11,457 nt of DNA from an uncultured Prevotellaceae bacterium. Lineage in GTDB: Bacteria; Bacteroidota; Bacteroidia; Bacteroidales; Muribaculaceae. Both the position numbers and the translations under genes were made by a program. Within the stretch, counting starts at the first letter, position 1; each line of letters opens with the position of its first letter. The stretch spans positions 1 through 11,457 of the forward strand of contig CALDIG010000081.1 of assembly GCA_937904375.1 (NCBI GenBank), read 5' to 3'. Below are positions 5,956-11,457 of the stretch, one piece after another. The notes beneath the pieces are model-generated. The model saw nothing but the letters and a program-made list of their open reading frames with translations. It ran no database searches and was not told the origin of the DNA.

Positions 5956-7546
5956 TTCCTGCGAGCATTTTGAGTAGCGAGTTGTTTTCTTTTGTCTTGT
6001 TGAGGTTGTCGATGTGTTTTTGTAGATCTTCTCCCTCGGGGAGCTTGGCTATGCCGCTCTCGTAGAGCTTTGCAAGCTGCTTGGCGGCATCGGGAGAGAG
6101 AGCGTGCTGCGCTTCGGCGAGGAGGTAGTACTTAGCTGCCTTCTCCACGTCCATGCCCACACCGCTGCCCTTGACGTACTTGTCGGCGAGTCGGCACTGT
6201 GCCACTGCGCATCCGCCGTCGGCAGCCCTAGTGAGCATCTCAAGTGCGCCTTTAGCGTCCTTCTTCACGCCCTCTCCGCTCTCCATGAGATAGGAGAGAT
6301 AGTAGCAAGCGAGCGGACTGTCTTTAGACGCCTTGTCAAACGCCTTGGCGGCTTTCTTCATGTCGCGCTTAGTGTAGTTTTTGTTGGTGAGCACCACGCC
6401 CTGCAAGGTGGTGCCGTCGGTCACTCCCGCTTTCTCCACCGCCTTAAAGAGGTCGATAGCTGCGTCGCAGTTGCCAGTGATGTTGTATTCATATAGACCT
6501 TTGAGATAGGAGTAGAACGGGTCGTTCCTCTGCTTGAGGTCGGCGATGAGCGTCTTATACTCCGCCGCCCTGTTGCCCTGCGCCACCAGCGACATCCACT
6601 GCGCCGCGAGGGTATAGTTCCGTGGCAATCCCTCTCCCAGGCGGTAGCAGTTGGCGAGCAGCCACTGCGCCTTGTTGTTGCCCTTCTCGGCAGCCACCTT
6701 TATCATGCTCGCGCCTTTCTCCTTGTCAATATTCACGCCGTTGCCATAGAGGAATCCCTCGCCGAGCTTGAGGTTTGCCGCCACATGCCCCTCGGCGGCA
6801 GCTTTCTGCAAGAGTGCCAATCCCTTAGCCTTGTCTTGCTCCACTCCCTCGTCGCCATCTAAGAGCATGAGACCGCAAAAGTAGGACGCCTTGATGTTTC
6901 CTAGCGAGTCGGCCTTGGCGAAGTAGCGGAAGGCGTCGCCATGCTTGCCGTTGTTGTAGAGATAAAGCCCTGCCGGCATGTAGCTTTCCTCGTCGCCGGC
7001 ATCGGCTGCAAGACGTTGATACTCTGCCGCCTTGTCGGTGTTGCGCTTCACGCCCACGCCCTTATCGTAGCACTCCTGCATGAAGCGGCACGCAAAGATG
7101 TCGCCCTCCTTAGCCATCTCGTCGAACGTCTCCACCAGCCCTTCAAAGCCTCCCTTGGTGGCGATGAGGAAGAGACTCTTGGCACGCTCCAGGTCTTGTT
7201 TCACGCCCTCGCCGTTGTAGTAGAGCAGTCCGAGCCACCCTTTAGCCTCGGCGCTGAAAGGCGCTGCCGCAGGGGTCTCCACCTCGGCGGCATCCTGAAA
7301 CCACTTCGCCGCCATCTCATAGCTCTGTTCTGCTCCCATCGACCCTTGATAATAGGCCTTTCCAAGCAAGAGCATCGCCTCGGCGTCGCCACTAGCGGCA
7401 CGGTCATGCAGCTGCTGGAGCGGAGTTTTCTCAACAGCTTTCTCGGTTTTCTTGTTGTTGCTTGCAGAACCCTTCTTCTGCGCACCGGCTGTAGTGAATG
7501 TCACTGCCAGTGCCAATGTCAAAATAAATAATGTATATCGTCTCAT
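5945..7546 (-). CDS. Large exported Sel1-repeat protein
   Basis: A 533-residue protein. The signal peptide is about 1-22 (hydrophobic 6-18, ending A-G-A-Q) with no lipobox, so it is probably a soluble periplasmic protein. From residue 45 to the C-terminus it is an array of roughly ten Sel1-like repeats (landmarks G-D-A-E-A-M-L-L-L-G-K-A-Y, G-x-G-V, A-A-x-W). These form a curved helical scaffold for protein-protein contacts; no enzymatic motif is visible. One repeat-poor segment lies at about 340-400. The gene starts 303 bp after the PP2C gene and may have its own promoter. It is bracketed by inverted TCTAAAC-type triple repeats. Its end is folded into a hairpin. The binding partner is unknown. 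Confidence 0.9.
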   Translation of the reverse strand: MRRYTLFILTLALAVTFTTAGAQKKGSASNNKKTEKAVEKTPLQQLHDRAASGDAEAMLLLGKAYYQGSMGAEQSYEMAAKWFQDAAEVETPAAAPFSAEAKGWLGLLYYNGEGVKQDLERAKSLFLIATKGGFEGLVETFDEMAKEGDIFACRFMQECYDKGVGVKRNTDKAAEYQRLAADAGDEESYMPAGLYLYNNGKHGDAFRYFAKADSLGNIKASYFCGLMLLDGDEGVEQDKAKGLALLQKAAAEGHVAANLKLGEGFLYGNGVNIDKEKGASMIKVAAEKGNNKAQWLLANCYRLGEGLPRNYTLAAQWMSLVAQGNRAAEYKTLIADLKQRNDPFYSYLKGLYEYNITGNCDAAIDLFKAVEKAGVTDGTTLQGVVLTNKNYTKRDMKKAAKAFDKASKDSPLACYYLSYLMESGEGVKKDAKGALEMLTRAADGGCAVAQCRLADKYVKGSGVGMDVEKAAKYYLLAEAQHALSPDAAKQLAKLYESGIAKLPEGEDLQKHIDNLNKTKENNSLLKMLAGTKF

Positions 7547-7550
7547 TTTA

Positions 7551-7571
7551 GTTTAGAGTTTAGAGTTTAAA
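7551..7571. repeat. Three copies of GTTTAGA
   Basis: Two exact copies and one with a single change (GTTTAAA), directly upstream of the large Sel1 gene start. This is the inverse of the triple repeat at 5897-5917, so the two flank the gene as an inverted pair. Confidence 0.72.
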
Positions 7572-7599
7572 GTTTTTTATATTTACTGGAGGGGGCATA

Positions 7600-7614
7600 C
7601 GCCACAACGTGGCG
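7600..7614. repeat. Triloop hairpin
   Basis: Stem CGCCAC, loop AAC, GTGGCG. It has the same six-base stem and three-base loop layout as hairpins in the 198-432 array. Confidence 0.65.
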
Positions 7615-7641
7615 CAATACATTACCGACACCATTGCCATT

Positions 7642-7817
7642 TTCTTGTGTCCTTGTGTCCTTGTGTCCTTGTGTCCCTGTGTTCTTGTTCTCTTGTTCTC
7701 TTGTGTCCTTGTTCTCTTGTTTCCTTGTTTTCTTGTTCTCTTGTTTTCTTGTTCTCTTGTGTCCTTGTTTTCTTGTTCTCTTGTTTTCTTGTTTTCTTGT
7801 TTCCTTGCTTCCTTGTC
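7642..7817. repeat. 22-copy, 8-bp tandem repeat (YYCTTGTK)
   Basis: Twenty-two consecutive 8-bp units in perfect register, 176 bp in all. The first copies are TCCTTGTG; later ones alternate TTCTTGTT, CTCTTGTT and TCCTTGTT. The core CTTGT is almost invariant, and variation is at positions 1, 2 and 8. No insertion or deletion breaks the register. It lies about 100 bp upstream of the large Sel1 gene start. Because 8 is not a multiple of 3, a gain or loss of units would shift any frame through it, but I see no real gene across it. Slippage could change promoter spacing; this is inference. Confidence 0.9.
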
Positions 7818-7849
7818 AACAAGATATTATATATAATGTGTAGCGAGTG

Positions 7850-8731
7850 CTACGAGAACAGTTTGCGGAAGCGGGTCATTAAAGTGGACTTGCCGCGGGT
7901 CACCGACTCGAGGTCGCGAAGCGTGGGCACCGACACGTTACCGGTTTGCGCCGCTTCCTGCTCCTCGGCGGTGAGCTCCACATGCTCGATGCGCACCACC
8001 CAGGCGGTGTTGTTGTCGGGGCTGGAAGCGCACACGTTAGCCAGCTCCGCCACCTTCTCCTCGTCGCTGAGCGGTGAGCAGAGCAGCTCCACCAGCTCCT
8101 CGTCGGTGACGCAGTGCAGCACTCCATCGCTGCAAAGCACGAAATAGTCCCCCTCCTTGACGTCGGTGGAATAGCACACCGTTGCCATGTGCCGCCGCTG
8201 GTCGCTCTCGGTGGGTCCCATGCTCCGCACTATCACGTTAGTGTCGGGGAAGACAGCGGCCTCCTCGGGGGTGATTTGCCCTATGCGCAGCAGCTGGTTG
8301 ACGAGGGAGTGGTCATAGCTGCGATAGATGATGCCTTGCTGTGGCCTGATGTGATAGATGCGGCTGTCGCCAATGTGCGCCATCACGCATCCCCCGGCAT
8401 GGAAACACAGCATGGTGAGCGTGGTACCCATGTCGCGGTTGCTGTCGTTGGCGGCATTGTCGAGGGCGATATAAGCGTCGTCGAGCACCTCGAGCATCTG
8501 CTTGTCGCCAAAGCTCTCGTTGAGGTTCATCTTCGAGAGCCTCTTGCCGAAGTGCGCCGCCACGATGCTGCTTGCCAGCTCTCCTCTCTCGCTGCCCCCT
8601 ATCCCGTCGCACACGACAAAGAACATCTGTCCCTTGCGGCTGCGGTCGGCATCGGGAAAGCGCGAGTCCTCCTGGTTGTCGCGCTCGCCTATCTGATGAA
8701 AAGAATGACCTACTGCTGTAGAGATTTTCAT
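7850..8731 (-). CDS. PP2C-family Ser/Thr protein phosphatase
   Basis: A 293-residue metal-dependent phosphatase that removes phosphate from Ser/Thr of cytoplasmic proteins. All hallmark motifs are present: E-R-D-N-Q-E-D (16-22), V-C-D-G-I-G-G with D42/G43 as metal ligands, G-T-T-L (102-105), A-H-I-G-D-S-R (118-124), D-H-S-L-V (140-144), C-S-D-G-V (200-204) and D-N-N-T (239-242). The catalytic domain fills about residues 1-250; the last 43 residues form a short tail of unknown role. There is no signal peptide or membrane helix. The ATG overlaps the TGA of the FHA gene (ATGA, 8728-8731), which implies translational coupling and equal production. The partner kinase is not in the window. Confidence 0.95.
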   Translation of the reverse strand: MKISTAVGHSFHQIGERDNQEDSRFPDADRSRKGQMFFVVCDGIGGSERGELASSIVAAHFGKRLSKMNLNESFGDKQMLEVLDDAYIALDNAANDSNRDMGTTLTMLCFHAGGCVMAHIGDSRIYHIRPQQGIIYRSYDHSLVNQLLRIGQITPEEAAVFPDTNVIVRSMGPTESDQRRHMATVCYSTDVKEGDYFVLCSDGVLHCVTDEELVELLCSPLSDEEKVAELANVCASSPDNNTAWVVRIEHVELTAEEQEAAQTGNVSVPTLRDLESVTRGKSTLMTRFRKLFS

Positions 8732-9744
8732 AATCTGTTATCGGCAACTTTAATAAAAGAGATATTAGTCTTGCCCATGCGTATGGTGTCGCCATAGCTC
8801 AGATGAACTATTCTTTTATTGTCCACGGGACGACCATTGATATAGATTGTGTTGGTGGAACGAAGAATCCTGAGCTCATAGATGTGGTCGTGAAAGCCTT
8901 GTTTTTGGAACACATTGATTTCTATCGACTGGCGGCTCATCTCATCATCGCCACTAATCATCGCATCGCTTGGCATATCGCGGTCGAAGCGCCCAATGAC
9001 GTTGCGACCAGGAAGCAGATTATAGACCTTAGTGCGCTTCATGAGCGAGCCGGTTTTCCAGCATAGCATGCCATGTGGTTTTTTGAAGGTGAAATCATGA
9101 GGAGAAGGTAGCTCCGCATGTCCCGCCCGCTCTCTCTTGTCGCCATAGTTGCCTAAACGTACAGTGCGCTGCTCCGCGTCATTAGACTGCTGTGGGAGTG
9201 GTGGTGGAGTTTTAGGACTAGGAGTTTCGGCTCCCTCTGCCGCCGTTTTATATCTTACCACGGTGGCGCATTTCGAGCATTTCACCTGCATGGTCTTACC
9301 CGCCACCTGCGGATTAATCACAATATCCTTGTGACAGCCAGGGCACTCGAAGCGGTATTGACGTCCCACCTGCGCCACATTCGTCACTTTGTAGTAATCC
9401 TTGCCATGAACCATCTCCGGCGTTCCCAGCACAGGGATAAATGGTGTGTCGCCTTGGGGTATAGATGCCGGAGCACTGGTCCCCTGTGGCATGGCGGGCT
9501 TGACATTTCTGGGCAAGCGGCGTGAAATCACCCTGTCGTCGAGGACGTCGGACTTCAGCACCTTGCGCTCTATGCCAGGTGCTGCCGGTACCACAAACGA
9601 CACCTTCTCCATGCATTGCGGACAGTTGAATTTGTATCGTCCCGGTATCGTCGGCACTCTCACATTCAATCTCTTGCCGCAGTGACTGCAGGTCACTGAC
9701 TTGAGATTGGTTTGCTCTGGTAGGTTATTGTTTTCTTGATTCAT
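8728..9744 (-). CDS. FHA-domain protein with two zinc ribbons
   Basis: A 338-residue cytoplasmic protein. Two Cys4 zinc ribbons lie at C19/C22/C41/C44 and C134/C137/C156/C159, each of the C-x2-C...C-x2-C type, the first resembling MJ0042-like ribbons. A Pro-rich linker (about 175-190) leads to an FHA domain at about 238-332 with G-R-x-V-I-G-R (246-252), S-R (270-271) and N-G (303-304), the residues that bind phosphothreonine. The His usually found after S-R is replaced by Ser in M-S-R-Q-S. The protein probably docks onto a phosphorylated partner; zinc ribbons suggest a nucleic acid or protein contact. The gene begins 18 bp after the acidic gene and overlaps the phosphatase gene by 4 bp, so the three are likely one operon. 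The partners are unknown. Confidence 0.92.
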   Translation of the reverse strand: MNQENNNLPEQTNLKSVTCSHCGKRLNVRVPTIPGRYKFNCPQCMEKVSFVVPAAPGIERKVLKSDVLDDRVISRRLPRNVKPAMPQGTSAPASIPQGDTPFIPVLGTPEMVHGKDYYKVTNVAQVGRQYRFECPGCHKDIVINPQVAGKTMQVKCSKCATVVRYKTAAEGAETPSPKTPPPLPQQSNDAEQRTVRLGNYGDKRERAGHAELPSPHDFTFKKPHGMLCWKTGSLMKRTKVYNLLPGRNVIGRFDRDMPSDAMISGDDEMSRQSIEINVFQKQGFHDHIYELRILRSTNTIYINGRPVDNKRIVHLSYGDTIRMGKTNISFIKVADNRL

Positions 9745-9762
9745 AGTAAAAAACCATCTTCT

Positions 9763-10920
9763 TTACACTATGTCGATGCCTCCGTCGTCATAGAGGTCGG
9801 CATCCATTTCCATTGAGTCGTCGTAGGTGTCCTCGGGCATGTAGCCGGCGGTGTCGGCCATCAGGTCTTGGCTGTCGTCAACAAACTCCACAGGGTCGTC
9901 GTTGACCTCTGCCATCTCATCGTCGCCGAGATACTGCTCCAGCTCCTCGTCATCGACAATCACCTCCTCATCAACCATGGCATATTGCTCATCGTCTATG
10001 ATGAAGTCGTCATCGTCCATGATGATGCTGTCGTCGTCGGTGATGATGTCGTCGGTCATGACAATACCGTCGTCGGTGATGATGTCGGTCTGGTCATCAA
10101 GAATAACGTCCTCATCGGGAGTACCGTCATAATAGCCGCCATCTTCATAGTAGGTGTCTCCTCCATCATCGGGCATGTCGCTCTGCGCGGTGAGGTCGCC
10201 ATTGTCGGTGATAATGATGTCTTTGTCGATGTCGGGATTCTCGGCAAACATGCGGTCCTCGTCGCCAGGGGCCATGTATCCGCCGTCGGGATCTATCATT
10301 GCCTCCAGGTCGCCGCGGGTGTAGGCGAGCTGGTCGGAGATGGGCAGCATCTCACCGCTGTTGGGGTTCATCGCCACGTCGTAGATGCCCGAACCCGGCT
10401 CACCCTCTATGATAACGACATATCCGCCGTTGCCGTCCTCAAAGAGCATACCTGTCACCTCGTTTCCGTCCTCATCGGTGACGGTGCGCCACCCCACCGG
10501 TTGCCACTCTCCTTCGGGGATGTCAACATCAATCTGGTCGCGCTCGATGATAGCGTCGGTCCTGCCGTCGATGTCGTCGCCATTATTGTCATATCCTCTC
10601 CTGGGATTGTTGATGTCGCGGCGGTTCTCGTCGTCGCGGAAGTTCTCGTCGTCGCGGAAGTTCTCGTCGTCGCGGCGACGTTCCTCGCGAGGTGCCACCT
10701 CGTCATTGTCGTTTCTGTTATCGAGGTCCTTGTCGTCATCATAGTAACCGTTGTCGTCCTTGCCATTAGGCTCGTCGATGATATTATCGTCGTCATCGTC
10801 GCTGAGGTCGTAGTGTTTCCTGCCAAGCGCGTCGCTGATGACGGTGGCACCGGCTGCGGCTCCTCCGACAGCGGCTGCCACACCCACTCCAACGGCAGTG
10901 CCTATAGCAGCACCTTTAGA
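9763..10920 (-). CDS. Acidic low-complexity protein with glycine zipper, 5' truncated
   Basis: I do not recognise a family. The frame is open from 9763 up to about 10950, with no ATG; a GTG at 10887 would give 374 residues, but the coding sense continues upstream of it. That part (G-A-A-I-G-T-A-V-G-V-G-V-A-A-A-V-G-G) is a glycine zipper, a membrane-inserting or oligomerising helix, so the true start has been cut off near 10920. From the GTG start, residues 28-115 are Asp/Glu/Asn-rich and include an 18-bp DNA repeat giving the motif RDDENF. Residues 118-215 look more ordered (PEGEWQPVGWRTVTDEDGNEVTG). The remainder is mostly Asp, Ile and Tyr in short D-D runs. It is first in the operon with the FHA and PP2C genes. 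The role is unknown; the acidic tail could bind cations or be a phosphorylation target. Confidence 0.75.
   Translation of the reverse strand, partial: SKGAAIGTAVGVGVAAAVGGAAAGATVISDALGRKHYDLSDDDDDNIIDEPNGKDDNGYYDDDKDLDNRNDNDEVAPREERRRDDENFRDDENFRDDENRRDINNPRRGYDNNGDDIDGRTDAIIERDQIDVDIPEGEWQPVGWRTVTDEDGNEVTGMLFEDGNGGYVVIIEGEPGSGIYDVAMNPNSGEMLPISDQLAYTRGDLEAMIDPDGGYMAPGDEDRMFAENPDIDKDIIITDNGDLTAQSDMPDDGGDTYYEDGGYYDGTPDEDVILDDQTDIITDDGIVMTDDIITDDDSIIMDDDDFIIDDEQYAMVDEEVIVDDEELEQYLGDDEMAEVNDDPVEFVDDSQDLMADTAGYMPEDTYDDSMEMDADLYDDGGIDIV
10625..10678. repeat. 18-bp tandem repeat in the acidic gene
   Basis: Two exact copies and one near-copy of TTCTCGTCGTCGCGGAAG. The length is a multiple of three, so each copy adds six residues (RDDENF) without shifting the frame. 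It probably expands and contracts by slippage. Confidence 0.85.
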
Positions 10921-11457
10921 GACTTTTCCTTCATTTTTTCGCCGAAGATTTTAACTTTGAATGCGTCTGGCAGCAACCGAACAAATATCTTAATTTACTG
11001 AAAAGTTTTGAAGGCGTCATAACTCCGGATTTTAGTCTTTACGGCGATTTACCGAGAGCCGTTCAGATCTGGAATTGCTTCCGTAACCGTGCGCTTGCGT
11101 TTTGGATGCAATGCAATAACATTAAAATTATCCCGACCGTCAGTTGGTCTGATCAGGAAAGTTATTTGTGGTGCTTTGACGGTCTTCGCCCCGGCGGAAC
11201 GGTAGCAGTCTCCGGCAACGGATGTTATTTTAACAAGTATTCGAGGAAGCGTTTCCTGAACGGTTTTTTTGAGATGACGGAACGTCTGATTCCTGATCGT
11301 ATAATCGCAGTCGGATATATCCCGGCAGAGTTGAAGCAGAGATCCGACGTGGTGCTGCTACAAGGATATTCACAGCAGCGAAGGTGCCGACTCAATGGGT
11401 AACGGCTCTGCGTTTATGGCAGGCGAATTCGGAGAGTACGTCACGGAAAAGTACGTC
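10920..11457 (+). pseudogene. DUF4417 fragment, 5' truncated and frameshifted
   Basis: Read on the plus strand from 10920, the frame gives FLHFFAEDFNFECVWQQP, then TPDFSLYGDLPRAVQIWN, RNRALAFW, IIPTVSWSD, CFDG and TVAVSGNGC, the conserved core of DUF4417. This family is often found on conjugative elements, plasmids and phages; its function is unknown. A stop at 10917-10919 precedes it and no start codon exists before the internal ATG at 11106, so the N-terminal part (roughly 70 residues in the family) is missing. The frame ends at a TAA at 11400-11402. Moving one frame over at about 11380 continues with EGADSMGNGSAFMAGEFGE to the window edge, which fits a one-base deletion near 11378-11382 (or a sequencing error). 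Gene use and base composition differ from the GC-rich neighbour on the left. Confidence 0.82.

Larger units (their letters stand above)
7547..7849. other. Intergenic region upstream of the large Sel1 gene
   Basis: This 303-bp gap separates the PP2C gene stop from the Sel1 gene start. It holds the GTTTAGA triple repeat, a triloop hairpin and the 22-copy 8-bp array. The open frames through the array on both strands only reflect the lack of stop codons in the repeat. No TAnnTTTG promoter box is evident. Any promoter of the Sel1 gene must lie within or beside these repeats. Confidence 0.7.

Noticed and set aside
7642..7817. Possible CRISPR array or Cys-rich repeat peptide
   Set aside because: The 8-bp units are directly adjacent with no unique spacers, and the open frames on both strands only reflect a repeat without stop codons.
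9868..11001. 377-residue plus-strand frame opposite the acidic gene
   Set aside because: It is the antisense of Asp codons, which reads as Val/Ile-rich sequence; the minus strand has better gene context and spacing.
11431..11457. Direct repeat AGTACGTC at the right edge
   Set aside because: Two 8-bp copies within the coding frame of the DUF4417 remnant; too short to mean anything.

Overview
The window looks like a Bacteroidales chromosome, Prevotella- or Muribaculaceae-like. The grounds are the Sel1-repeat proteins, a Bacteroidetes-type C-terminal beta domain, a RAYT fused to a Rossmann-like domain and weak ribosome binding sites. This assignment is inference from gene content. Every intact gene is on the minus strand. 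The only two plus-strand coding sequences, at 5559-5816 and 10920-11457, are broken gene fragments.

Layout. 1-536 holds no gene but contains an array of tiny hairpins, most with a GAA or TTC triloop. 537-3714 is a likely minus-strand operon: a secreted Sel1-repeat protein, a DUF2007-like three-helix membrane protein, and a lipoprotein made of two copies of one domain. 3715-4355 has no gene. It carries several inverted repeats and a 142-bp MITE-like element with 16-bp terminal inverted repeats. 4356-5396 is a REP-associated tyrosine transposase (RAYT) with an extra C-terminal domain. Its last 23 codons are two copies of a REP-like palindrome, and a hairpin of the same shape with compensatory base changes lies just upstream of its start codon. 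5559-5816 is an isolated middle piece of the release factor 1 gene (prfA).

5945-10920 is a second minus-strand block. In transcription order it holds a very acidic protein with a glycine-zipper start, an FHA-domain protein with two zinc ribbons, a PP2C-type protein phosphatase overlapping the FHA gene by 4 bp (ATGA), and a large Sel1-repeat protein. Between the last two lies an exact-register array of 22 eight-bp repeats. The FHA and PP2C pair points to Ser/Thr phospho-signalling, but no kinase is in the window.

At about 10920 the acidic gene loses its 5' end within a few bases of where an N-terminally truncated and frameshifted DUF4417 gene begins on the other strand. This is either a recombination scar or an assembly chimera. 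The most unusual content is the RAYT with its embedded palindromes, set among many short triloop palindromes in the gene-free gaps.
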